Below, piece by piece: positions 1 through 8,326 of a stretch of DNA of 64,000 nucleotides. The stretch covers positions 62,001 to 126,000 of the forward strand of contig WTCE01000019.1 in NCBI GenBank assembly GCA_013138735.1, given 5' to 3'. The notes under the pieces are model-generated. The model did not search any database, was not told the origin of the DNA, and saw only the letters and a program-made list of their open reading frames with translations. The DNA is from Crocinitomix sp. (GTDB lineage: Bacteria; Bacteroidota; Bacteroidia; Flavobacteriales_D; Crocinitomicaceae). Position numbers and translations under genes: made by a program. Position 1 is the first letter of the stretch. Every line of letters begins with the position of its first letter.

Positions 1-222
1 TTGAACTGAATCCTCTGCAACTTTTTCGTCTCGCAATATTTTCAGACTAACGCCATACATTGCTGGTGCATAGGCATCATACAAAACTTCAAAAGCAGCA
101 TGATCGCCACTTTGAACTTTTAAAATTGTTGCCTTGAGCTGTTGTTGCGTTAACAATTTGGTTGGTGTTGGTTTATTGATTTGACATTTATCAAAACCCA
201 AGATATTAAGAAAGTATGGCAA
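1..222 (-). CDS. ECF-type RNA polymerase sigma factor, N-terminal part (cut by window edge)
   Basis: Only the N-terminal 70 or so residues lie in the window; the reading frame runs off the left edge. The translated end contains AAFEVLYDAYAPAMYGVSLK followed by ILRDEKVAEDSVQ, which is the region 2 signature of extracytoplasmic-function sigma-70 factors (core RNA polymerase binding and -10 melting). Such factors switch on a small regulon, usually with an anti-sigma partner, which would lie outside the window. No ATG is in frame before the sigma region; candidate starts are TTG at 222 or TTG at 201, after an in-frame stop at 232-234. It lies 60 bases downstream of the acetyltransferase on the same strand and may be co-transcribed. 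The family call is firm; the start is uncertain. Confidence 0.75.
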   Translation of the reverse strand, partial: MPYFLNILGFDKCQINKPTPTKLLTQQQLKATILKVQSGDHAAFEVLYDAYAPAMYGVSLKILRDEKVAEDSVQ

Positions 223-281
223 ATGACTTAATTATATGAAAAAACATTCATATCCATAAAAGGCTTTAACTGTGGCCAATT

Positions 282-812
282 TTAATCTACATCCAATATT
301 GCGTACTCAAAATTATCGCTCCATCCTGCTGCCAAGGGTAAAAGTTGTCTTCGCCTAGCTTCCCGTTGCATGCCTGATTTTTCCAATACTCGAATTGAGG
401 CAACATTTCCAACTGCGCATCCTGCTTCAACTCTATGAACCTCTAGTGTATCAAAACAAAAGCGGATTAGTTCTTTAGAGGTCTCTGTTGCATATCCTTT
501 GCCCCAAGTTTGTGGTAGTATTTTATACCATATTTCTGCCGATTTATATTTTGGTTTACCTGGAAATACGCCAGCCATTCCAATAAATGATTGGGTGGTT
601 TTGTCTTGAATAATAAAGGTATACTTTTCGCGCGCAATATTTGCATCAAATAAAGGAAGCATAATTGTCTCTGTTTCTTTCAAGTCTTTCGGAATTCCAA
701 GTGTATTATATTGATCGACCTCTGGAAATGAATGGAGATGGTGAATATGAGCCAAATCGTTGCTATTTGCAAGACGTAAAGTCAACCTCTCGGTTTCTAG
801 TTTAAGTAGCAT
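282..812 (-). CDS. GNAT-family N-acetyltransferase (RimJ/RimL type)
   Basis: A cytoplasmic protein of 176 residues, the usual length for the RimJ/RimL-like GNAT family, which moves an acetyl group from acetyl-CoA to the amino group of a protein N-terminus or a small molecule. The N-terminal LETERLTLRLANSNDL is the typical beta1-alpha1 opening. QTWGKGYATE at residues 101-110 is the acetyl-CoA pyrophosphate-binding loop (Q/R-x-x-G-x-G/A), and NVASIRVLEKSGM at 136-148 is the conserved motif B region. The substrate cannot be told from the sequence. It sits between a gene remnant (ends 12 bases upstream) and the sigma-factor gene on the same strand. Confidence 0.85.
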   Translation of the reverse strand: MLLKLETERLTLRLANSNDLAHIHHLHSFPEVDQYNTLGIPKDLKETETIMLPLFDANIAREKYTFIIQDKTTQSFIGMAGVFPGKPKYKSAEIWYKILPQTWGKGYATETSKELIRFCFDTLEVHRVEAGCAVGNVASIRVLEKSGMQREARRRQLLPLAAGWSDNFEYAILDVD

Positions 813-823
813 GGCTAAAATAT

Positions 824-1147
824 TTATTTAATTTTTTGGATAGCTATGATGTCAATACTGGAAAGATAGATAATTTTCTTCTCTTGGTTATGTAGTGTAA
901 ATTCGAGTTTATAAATGTGCGCGGCATGCATGGCTTGATCCTGACTATTTCTAATCCACCACCAAAACAACTGTTTAATACTGCGTTCACGTTGATTCGT
1001 TTTCGTGAGGGCTATGGATATAATTTCTGTGAGCGAGAATTGATGTAGAAGTTCATGTGATTTATCTTAGGCATAACAAAATACTTCCTCCTTATCTAGG
1101 TCAACCCCAAGTGACTTTAATTTTAATATTTCATTTTCAGACAGCAC
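824..1147 (-). pseudogene. Remnant of a small gene with one in-frame stop
   Basis: A minus-strand frame from GTG (1145-1147) to TAA (824-826) reads as protein-like sequence on both sides of a single TAA at 1067-1069. The upstream part reads LKLKSLGVDLDKEEVF and the downstream part includes RERSIKQLFWWWIRNSQDQA and KIIYLSSIDIIAIQKIK. The even composition and lack of other stops over about 107 codons suggest a gene broken by one base change, or two short genes; I do not recognise the family. It ends 12 bases before the acetyltransferase start on the same strand, so an intact version would probably have been co-transcribed with it. No ATG follows the stop closely enough to restart translation sensibly. 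Confidence 0.4.
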
Positions 1148-1346
1148 GTTCTAAAGGTAGTCAAAAACAAAAAATTTAATTTTTATTTCAATAAATTTTA
1201 TTTATTTAAAATTTATAACTATATTTATCCTAACCAAAACGAAATAAGAATATTATTAAACCCCATAGTTATACACTTATTTTTTAGCACGAAAGACCCT
1301 ACTCAGTTTTGGGTTAATATCCCTCTTGAATTTGTAGGTGAGGGAA

Positions 1347-1390
1347 GGAAGACGAGTGCGAGGACCGGGAATCTTCGCGCTTGTCTTTCC
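1347..1390 (+). promoter_or_regulatory. Long hairpin just upstream of the SPASM maturase gene
   Basis: The left arm 1347-1363 pairs with the right arm 1373-1390 around a 9-base loop (1364-1372). The stem is about 17 base pairs with three G-U wobbles and one bulged U, so it is a better fold in the plus-strand RNA than in the minus-strand RNA. It ends 17 bases before the ATG at 1408 and has no U-tract, which argues against a simple terminator. It may be a leader structure of the next gene. The rest of the 1148-1407 gap is AT-rich and I see no small precursor-peptide gene in it. Confidence 0.45.
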
Positions 1391-1407
1391 GCTAAAAACA
1401 AACTCGG

Positions 1408-2511
1408 ATGCAGAAAAATAAATATCTCACACTGTTACCCGACATTCTTATTTACAAAGGGTTTTCAAGGTGTGCGATTTTTGATCTAAAACAAAGTAAC
1501 CATTGGTTCTTGCCAAATGAATGGGGCGAAATCCTCATGAATCCCAATGGTTTTTTAGCGGAGAACTTATCCGTAAAGCTACCAACATCAAGTAAGGAAG
1601 ATATTCAGAACAACCTTATCTTTTTGAAGAGAAATGGGATAATCGATTTTGCTCAACATTCGAGCCTAAAGGATGTACCCACCGAAGCACATATTTTAAA
1701 TTATTTTACAGAAACATGCTCTATCGGCATTGAAAAATCATTTAATAGTCAATTCATTCCTATACTTAGCGCGCTCCGCATTAAAAAGTTGGAGCTCCAC
1801 TTTTTGCGCAATTCAAATATTCTAAACTGCATTTTAGTAGCGAATCAACTTAATTTTGAATCACTCGAAATTTTTCTCGATTATAAGTATACCAAGCGAC
1901 TTAACTTGAAGGAATTAAGTTGTAAAGTGCCAAAACTTACTCATATTCGAATCATCAACACGCCATTTACATATACCGAAATTTACAAGCAGCTTGAAAT
2001 AAAAAAGTTGAAAAATTACAGTAATCATGAACTCAATGTGAAATTGCTTAAGCGTCAAGAAAATGTGAACCTACATTATTACTACAATAAAAGGGTACAT
2101 ATTGATTCGGATGGAACAATAAAAAACTCCCCTTATACAGCAAATAGTTATGGAAACATTCTTACAAACAGCATTGATGAAGTTGTACATAGTGAAGCTT
2201 TTCAAAAAATTTGGCAAGTCAAAAAAACATTAGTGGATGTTTGCTGCGACTGTGAATTAAGAGCAATTTGCATTGATAGGCGGCCTTTAATTAAAAGAAA
2301 AGGCGGCACTTGGTTTTCGAATGAAGCCTGTAGTTACAATCCGTATTTAGGGAAATTTAAAGGTGAATCTGGTTATCAGCCCTTAAATGAATGCGGCATT
2401 GAAAGTAACAAACAGGGTTTTAAAATTTTAGTTGATCAATTTATCGCGATTAAAACAAACTATTCAAATGTCGCTCTTGAATTGGACACAAACCACAATT
2501 TATTTTATTGA
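1408..2511 (+). CDS. SPASM-domain peptide maturase of the grasp-with-spasm type, orphan
   Basis: A protein of 367 residues. The N-terminus (CAIFDLKQSNHWFLPNEWGE) resembles the start of 'grasp-with-spasm' SPASM maturases, with the D-L-x(n)-F/I-P-N pattern. There is no radical-SAM CxxxCxxC motif anywhere. The C-terminal region carries the SPASM-like cysteine cluster: C279, C280, C282 and C288, then C308 followed by YNPY at 310-313. In the known systems this protein works with an ATP-grasp ligase on a short precursor peptide, but neither partner is seen here: the upstream 260 bases hold only a hairpin and the downstream gene is a glycosyltransferase. The membership is read from the cysteine pattern and length; the function here is unknown. 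It may be a relic or may act with partners elsewhere. Confidence 0.6.
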   Translation: MQKNKYLTLLPDILIYKGFSRCAIFDLKQSNHWFLPNEWGEILMNPNGFLAENLSVKLPTSSKEDIQNNLIFLKRNGIIDFAQHSSLKDVPTEAHILNYFTETCSIGIEKSFNSQFIPILSALRIKKLELHFLRNSNILNCILVANQLNFESLEIFLDYKYTKRLNLKELSCKVPKLTHIRIINTPFTYTEIYKQLEIKKLKNYSNHELNVKLLKRQENVNLHYYYNKRVHIDSDGTIKNSPYTANSYGNILTNSIDEVVHSEAFQKIWQVKKTLVDVCCDCELRAICIDRRPLIKRKGGTWFSNEACSYNPYLGKFKGESGYQPLNECGIESNKQGFKILVDQFIAIKTNYSNVALELDTNHNLFY

Positions 2512-2547
2512 AAGACTTGAATTAATTTTTCTAAATTCACGTCACCT

Positions 2548-4011
2548 ATGAGTGAGATGAAGTTAAATCTAAAAAACAATCCTATTTGGGTGCATTACTT
2601 GATTCTTTTGGTTTTATGTTTTTTGGTTTTATTCATAAAATTAGGCAGTTTTCATATGCGCATTTGGGACGAATCCATGTTTGCCGTGAACACTTACGAG
2701 ATGATGCAGAATGGAAACTACTTTTCCCTTTTCTACAATGGTAATATCGATCTTTACAATACCAAACCTCCATTAACAAATTGGTTTCAATTATTGAGCG
2801 TTAAGGCCTTCGGTTATAATGAATTGGCAATACGAATCCCTTCCGCTTTGGCGGCATTGCTCACCAATTTATTTTCATTTAAATTTATTGCGAAATACTT
2901 CAATTACGTTTGGGCATGGGCGGTGGCTTTAATCATTATTAGTTCTGCTGGATTCGTTAATTATCATACAGCAAGAACTGGAGAGTCTGATGCAATTCTC
3001 ACCTTCTTTTTAGTGCTGACAAACATTGCATTTATTCGTTATATCATTGAAAACAACAAGAAACATATTTTACTTTTATTCATTTTCATTACGCTTGCCT
3101 TTGCCACAAAGCTTTATGCAGCCCTTTTATTTGCCCCTGCCTACCTGTTTTTGCTCATCTATTTTAAAAGATTCAAATCATTCGTTTTTTCTTGGCAATT
3201 CTTAGCAGGCACGCTGCTATTTATAGGGACTAGTTTATCCTTTATTATTTTAAGAGACATTGAATCCCCTGGATATATTGATGCCATCTTGTCTAGTGAT
3301 GCTGGGCGCCTGTTTACTGTATTAAAGCAATTTGAAAAGTCGACTTTCTTTTATATCGAGAATTTTTATGTTAAACGTTATGCTGTTTATTTCCTATTCT
3401 TTCTGATAGGGAGCGTATTTATCTTTCTAAAAAAACGGGACGAAACCTCTCAAAAAATACTGGTTATTTATTTCTCATTGATTGTTTCTTATTTGCTAAT
3501 CATCACCTTATCATTTACAAAACTACCTTGGTATGACATGCCATTATATCCGCTTTTAGCTTTAATATCTGCCTACCCAATTATTGAAATAATTCGACTA
3601 TTGACAAGCGAAACTAAAGTGAACAAAACGTATGTCAATTACGTAATGGTTGCACTTATTTTTGCCTATCCTTACTACTACCGCTTTAGTAAATCGCAAG
3701 GAAATAAAATAGATGATGGCGCCATAAAGATTGAAGCCAATGAACGTTATTTGCATCAAGCGATTCGAAAAAATTTAGACTTGGATGGACTAAATGTATT
3801 GTACCATGGCTACAATGGTGCACTGCTTTTCTACAAATATAAATTGCATGAGGCAGGGCAAGAAATTGAATTACACACGAACATTGCGCAGCTTAAAATT
3901 GGAGATCGCGTATTGGTTTGCAAAGATGAACAACGCGCCGAATTACGGGAATATTTTGTATTAGATCCGGTAGATGATTACCAATATTCGGATGTTTATA
4001 GGTTAAAGTAA
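2548..4011 (+). CDS. GT39/ArnT-like membrane glycosyltransferase
   Basis: An integral membrane protein of 487 residues with about ten hydrophobic segments. Family features are the acidic pair D41-E42 in the first periplasmic loop (RIWDESMFAV), the conserved KPPLTNW at 73-79, and the following NELAIRIPSAL. Such enzymes (PMT_2 / dolichyl-phosphate-mannose mannosyltransferase family, including ArnT) take a sugar from a polyprenyl-phosphate carrier and add it to a protein or lipid on the periplasmic side of the inner membrane. The acceptor cannot be read from sequence. The C-terminal part (residues about 385-487) is a short soluble domain. It follows the SPASM gene by 36 bases on the same strand, so the two may be co-transcribed, though no functional link is known. 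Confidence 0.8.
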   Translation: MSEMKLNLKNNPIWVHYLILLVLCFLVLFIKLGSFHMRIWDESMFAVNTYEMMQNGNYFSLFYNGNIDLYNTKPPLTNWFQLLSVKAFGYNELAIRIPSALAALLTNLFSFKFIAKYFNYVWAWAVALIIISSAGFVNYHTARTGESDAILTFFLVLTNIAFIRYIIENNKKHILLLFIFITLAFATKLYAALLFAPAYLFLLIYFKRFKSFVFSWQFLAGTLLFIGTSLSFIILRDIESPGYIDAILSSDAGRLFTVLKQFEKSTFFYIENFYVKRYAVYFLFFLIGSVFIFLKKRDETSQKILVIYFSLIVSYLLIITLSFTKLPWYDMPLYPLLALISAYPIIEIIRLLTSETKVNKTYVNYVMVALIFAYPYYYRFSKSQGNKIDDGAIKIEANERYLHQAIRKNLDLDGLNVLYHGYNGALLFYKYKLHEAGQEIELHTNIAQLKIGDRVLVCKDEQRAELREYFVLDPVDDYQYSDVYRLK

Positions 4012-4027
4012 TTCCCCTTGTAACGGA

Positions 4028-7009
4028 TTATTCGAAACGCGCATATAAGGCTTCAATGTCTAGCTTCTTGGTTCCTTGCGTGCGCTTACCGTCAATTGTT
4101 ATGGATGACTTAAGCTCTACTAGCATTTTTTCTTGTGCGGCTTTTATGAGAACAGTTTTAAAATCGATTTGTGCCCCATCATATTCGGGCTTTTTGCGGA
4201 AGGCAGCCAAGGCATACTCAACGTTTTCAATTGCGATATTTGCTCCTGTAATCACAGTCCCATCTTTTGCAGCGACTCCTGTTACGGCGCCATTTATTGT
4301 GACATTATTTAAAATTAATGCGGATGCTTCTCCACCCGAGATGCCTTTATCACCGGAGTTATTAATGGTTATTGCCTCAATCAAAACGGTTGATCCTGAA
4401 AAATCGATACAATCATTTCCTGTTCTTGTAAAGCTTGATTTTTCAATATGTCCAGTGCAAAAATCAGCATCAAAACCATCCGAATAAGTATCTGAAATAT
4501 TTAGGGCACTAATACTAAAATCGCTTCTAATAATGTTTAGCGCATCTTCTGAAAGATTACCACTTATTGTACAATTAAGCATACTTGTAGGCGTTTCATA
4601 GATTGATAAAGCGCCTGTTAACTCCCAGTTTTTATAGTTTAAATTGGATAACCCTTCAAATAAACAATGAGAAAATACTGCTGTCTCACCATTTAAAACA
4701 GTTATACCATTTGAACTGCTGTCGCTACAAAAAACATGGATAGGTTGGGTAATCGTACCCTCTGCATAAAAACTATTGCTTGCAATGATGCCACCACCTG
4801 TTTTAAATTCAATTGTAGTCCCGGGCTTAAGTACCACTTCATACGCTTTCGGAATATAAAGAAGTGAATCAACTACAACGCTACCTTTAAAAATAACCTG
4901 CTTATTTCGGACAGTATAATATGAATTTGATTCAGAAAACTGTCGAGCTAACGTCATTCGAGCAGTAGAACCTTCAGGTTTTTCCCAAGGCAGTACTTTT
5001 TTTGCCACAATCAAAGAAGGTGAATTGGAAACTGTAAAGTAGATTTTTTTAGGTTTCAAAACGGTCAAAAATTCAGCGGTATCGGCTATTTGAACAAAGC
5101 CATTTAATTCAATTGGCTCAGCCAACAACACATGCTTTATTGAATCATCCTTAATGCCATAGCCATGTACTGTAATTGTATTAGAATGAAAGCTTTGAAG
5201 ACGGATACGATAGCCATTATCCTCTTTCTTTAAATAAGCATTGATCGATAAATCGCGTAAAAATTGGTGGTCAGATCGCGGAATATAACTTTGTGGTAAA
5301 ACCCAATCATCCACCCTAGGTTTTTCAGTAATTTTACGATCCCAAGCCGCTTTCAACCGCGGCAACCAGGTTCTTAAATACGCTGCATTATCATAATAGA
5401 TTTCCTTTTGAAAATTATACGCTGGCACTTCTGTTTGAATCGCCAATTCGGCCACTGCTAATTCATCTTCCAAAGCCTCAAAAACAGAATCCAAATAGGC
5501 TGGCTTTGTTTTTTGATCTAAATAATACAAGTATTTCGTTTGAAATTCGGAATTATAAAGAATGGCATTATCGAAACAATTCTCTCTAATTCTTGCATTC
5601 TCAGAAAGTCGTCTTGCCATGTCGCATTGAAAATTTCGCCCTTGAATAAAGGGAAGAATGTCATACGCGACATGCTCTAATTTTTGTGTAATTGGATTAT
5701 AATAAAACCTTCGATTATGCCATCTTAAACCATGACTACTTCCGCTTAATTCCATTACCACATAAAACTTCGCCAATTGATCAATGTCAAACAAATCTTC
5801 AATTTTCAAGTACCCGTCTTTGAACAGTTGCATCAATTTTTTTCCTTCATCAAATTGTTTACTGAGTTGGTCAGATTTTCTTGTTCTGTTCTTCTTAAAA
5901 CAGGACACGGTACTTTCTTGAAAAAACGGAAACAACTTCATACTATCGAAGGAAACATTCTGTTTTATGGCCGTCCAATAACTTGTTTCGTCAAATTTAA
6001 GAATAGGTCCTTCTCTTCTATTTCTGTGCTCTAATAATTGTTTATCAAAATGCTCTTCCAAGGCATACACCCCCATTTGGACATCACTTATATTGACATT
6101 TATAAAATCATATGTTGTGGTTAATACCCCTTCACGATCTGCAATTTTATGCACCACCCATTCGCCTATATAGCGGCGCGTTTTCGGATGCTGAATTGAG
6201 AAACTTTTGAGTCCTTGAAAAGCTAAATCGCCTTTAATTTTAATCCGATAAGACTCCTTACCTGTATGCAAATGATCCGTCCAATCACCTTTTAATTTCA
6301 TTTGAATCTTTGCGGTATCCTCGCCTTCAACCAAATTGGCACTAACATATTTTTTACTACTAGCAGGAATGGCTTCAAAATTGGCGGCATACATAATATA
6401 CTCATCCAATGTGGCTAGAGAAGAATCAGGAATGTCCAAATTTAGCTGAATCGGTAAATCGTTTTCTGGCGCGTGTTCCATACGGAGCAGTGAAAAATCA
6501 TCAAAGTAGGCAATGTGCCCACCAGAAAAAACATCAATATGAATTACATCAATCCCGGGTCCAACGGTAAATGACAAGGTATGTTTTTGCCACCCATCCT
6601 CATCTGCTGCCGACTTATCAGTTGTAGTCCGATAACGATACTCAGAGGCTTCACCTTGTAAATAAGCATGCAACGTTGCATTTACACTTGTTTTATGAAC
6701 CCATACTGAGATTTGAAAAAACTCTTGTGGTTCAACGTTTTCGATTTTATAATTTAATCCATATTTATTGATCGAATCCAGGCGAAGACAACTCAATCCA
6801 CTTCGCGCATACTCTTGATTAATTCCATCACCTCCACCCAATCTAATCCCAGGGACAGAGGTAACAAACCCTTGTACTTTATCTCTCTCCTTTACAACTT
6901 CCAAATCACTCTCAAATTCCATTACGTCATTTTCAGACATAACTTGTTCATCCTTACAAGCAACTAAAAGGAAGGTTAAAATTAAGAGGGCGCAATGAAT
7001 TTTTTTCAT
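4028..7009 (-). CDS. Exported CotH-kinase-family lipoprotein with C-terminal beta-helix
   Basis: A lipoprotein of 993 residues: the signal peptide ends in the lipobox LLVAC with the lipidated cysteine at residue 18. Residues about 40-175 look like a carbohydrate-binding-type beta sandwich. Residues about 190-560 form a CotH-like domain, including KLKGDWTDHLHTGKESYRIK, SFSIQHPKTRRYIGEWVVHK and GVYALEEHFDKQLLEHRNRR. CotH proteins are atypical protein kinases in spore coats and in some secreted bacterial effectors. From about 700 onward, short repeated turns (NCTISGN, NVTINGA) indicate a right-handed parallel beta-helix. It is probably anchored on the outer membrane or cell surface. It is convergent with the glycosyltransferase gene, 16 bases away. 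Kinase activity here is inference; the substrate is unknown. Confidence 0.75.
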   Translation of the reverse strand: MKKIHCALLILTFLLVACKDEQVMSENDVMEFESDLEVVKERDKVQGFVTSVPGIRLGGGDGINQEYARSGLSCLRLDSINKYGLNYKIENVEPQEFFQISVWVHKTSVNATLHAYLQGEASEYRYRTTTDKSAADEDGWQKHTLSFTVGPGIDVIHIDVFSGGHIAYFDDFSLLRMEHAPENDLPIQLNLDIPDSSLATLDEYIMYAANFEAIPASSKKYVSANLVEGEDTAKIQMKLKGDWTDHLHTGKESYRIKIKGDLAFQGLKSFSIQHPKTRRYIGEWVVHKIADREGVLTTTYDFINVNISDVQMGVYALEEHFDKQLLEHRNRREGPILKFDETSYWTAIKQNVSFDSMKLFPFFQESTVSCFKKNRTRKSDQLSKQFDEGKKLMQLFKDGYLKIEDLFDIDQLAKFYVVMELSGSSHGLRWHNRRFYYNPITQKLEHVAYDILPFIQGRNFQCDMARRLSENARIRENCFDNAILYNSEFQTKYLYYLDQKTKPAYLDSVFEALEDELAVAELAIQTEVPAYNFQKEIYYDNAAYLRTWLPRLKAAWDRKITEKPRVDDWVLPQSYIPRSDHQFLRDLSINAYLKKEDNGYRIRLQSFHSNTITVHGYGIKDDSIKHVLLAEPIELNGFVQIADTAEFLTVLKPKKIYFTVSNSPSLIVAKKVLPWEKPEGSTARMTLARQFSESNSYYTVRNKQVIFKGSVVVDSLLYIPKAYEVVLKPGTTIEFKTGGGIIASNSFYAEGTITQPIHVFCSDSSSNGITVLNGETAVFSHCLFEGLSNLNYKNWELTGALSIYETPTSMLNCTISGNLSEDALNIIRSDFSISALNISDTYSDGFDADFCTGHIEKSSFTRTGNDCIDFSGSTVLIEAITINNSGDKGISGGEASALILNNVTINGAVTGVAAKDGTVITGANIAIENVEYALAAFRKKPEYDGAQIDFKTVLIKAAQEKMLVELKSSITIDGKRTQGTKKLDIEALYARFE

Positions 7010-7103
7010 GGAAGCTTATTGCAATAAAGCGTTATTTATACATTTGTTTTTGAAAGCACAATATTACGGGATTATTTACAATTGTCTCAAATAAAAATTG
7101 CTT

Positions 7104-8099
7104 TTAAAGATTAAAGACCATTTCTGTTTCCGTAATATTAAACCCAAAATTCAATACTTCATCCACCTGACTTCCATGCAAGCCCAATAAGGGATTCGTA
7201 TGATTAAAATGAATCAGATAGATCTTATTGCGATCTTCTTTACTCAAGCTTTCAAAAGTGAGCATACTCTCCACTACAAAAGGATGTGGAATTTCAGAAA
7301 TATCACGATTATTAATTTCTTCGCCATCATAAAAAGTGGCATCTAAAAAGGCATAATCTACTTTTTTTACCAATTCAACTATATCTCGCTCCCATTTTTC
7401 CCATTTATCGATATCTGGAATAAAAAGCGCCGTTTTATTGGGGCCAGAAATAATAAAACCGACAGTTTCAGAAAACTCATCTCGGTGCGGCACCAAAATC
7501 GGTGTAACACTAATTTCTGTTCCCAATCCAAAACTATCAGACGCTCGCAATTCTTTTAAGGCAATATTTTTATTGGATACCAATTGGCTCCAAGGTCCAT
7601 TATTTTGCAAAAAATCTGTCATTCGTGGCATTGCATAAACGGGTACTGCATTCGCATTCATTGCTTCTTTACCCAAATACATTAAACCGGTATAATGACC
7701 AATATGCGCATGTGTCAAGAAAATGCCATCAGGAGTTTTACTTAAATCTGAACCGCTTTTTCGATTCAGGATTTCTAATTGGGCCGGTAGATCTGGAGTT
7801 GCATCAAATAAATAAGTGCTTTTAGTTCCTCCATCAATTAAGCCTAAGGAAACGACCATTCTCTTAGGATCTGGATGTTCAAATAAATCGACACAACAGC
7901 TTTTTTGACATGCAATTTGTGGTGAACCTGCATCTTGAACAGTACCTAATATAACCAATTTTACACCGTTAGAAGTTTCAGCTTCGAATGTTTCCAAGAT
8001 AGGAATATCATCCTCTATTTCGTTTTCCGGATTTCCGCCACATTGAAAAAACAAAAATATGCCACAGAATAGAAACGCTACCTTGATCAAATTGCTCAT
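7104..8099 (-). CDS. PqqB-like metallo-beta-lactamase-fold lipoprotein
   Basis: 331 residues. The N-terminus is a lipoprotein signal ending FLFFQCGGN, with the lipidated cysteine at residue 20. The body is a metallo-beta-lactamase fold closest in pattern to PqqB: VKLVILGTVQDAGSPQIACQ carries the N-terminal cysteine cluster (Q-I-A-C-x-K-S-C-C) where PqqB has its zinc knuckle, and the metal motif is HAHIGH, where a classical enzyme has HxHxDH. PqqB is a cytoplasmic hydroxylase in pyrroloquinoline quinone synthesis. This protein is instead exported and no other pqq gene is nearby, so a PQQ role is unlikely. It is better described as a PqqB-like surface or periplasmic hydrolase/oxygenase of unknown substrate. 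It lies 94 bases upstream of the CotH gene on the same strand. Confidence 0.75.
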   Translation of the reverse strand: MSNLIKVAFLFCGIFLFFQCGGNPENEIEDDIPILETFEAETSNGVKLVILGTVQDAGSPQIACQKSCCVDLFEHPDPKRMVVSLGLIDGGTKSTYLFDATPDLPAQLEILNRKSGSDLSKTPDGIFLTHAHIGHYTGLMYLGKEAMNANAVPVYAMPRMTDFLQNNGPWSQLVSNKNIALKELRASDSFGLGTEISVTPILVPHRDEFSETVGFIISGPNKTALFIPDIDKWEKWERDIVELVKKVDYAFLDATFYDGEEINNRDISEIPHPFVVESMLTFESLSKEDRNKIYLIHFNHTNPLLGLHGSQVDEVLNFGFNITETEMVFNL

Positions 8100-8294
8100 G
8101 ACACGAATTTAAAAAGGATCTTTTAAAGATGATGGAATTGGACATAAAAAATCCACCGATAGATATCTGCTCTATTTTAATTATTTGATTCTGCATTTAT
8201 TTTTCGAAAGTAATTCTTGTGATATCTCCATCACCATCATTCAACTCAACAATGAATTTCTCTTTTTATTAAAAATTGATTTGGAGATTATACC

Positions 8295-8302
8295 TAACTT
8301 TG
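8295..8302 (+). promoter_or_regulatory. Candidate -7 promoter box for the CpsB-type phosphatase
   Basis: TAACTTTG matches the Bacteroidota primary sigma -7 consensus TAnnTTTG and lies 24 bases before the ATG at 8327. A TTTG at 8280-8283 is too close (11 bases) to be a standard -33 element, so the assignment rests on the -7 box alone. Confidence 0.35.
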
Positions 8303-8326
8303 GTTAAAACCTACTTGTTACGCGAA

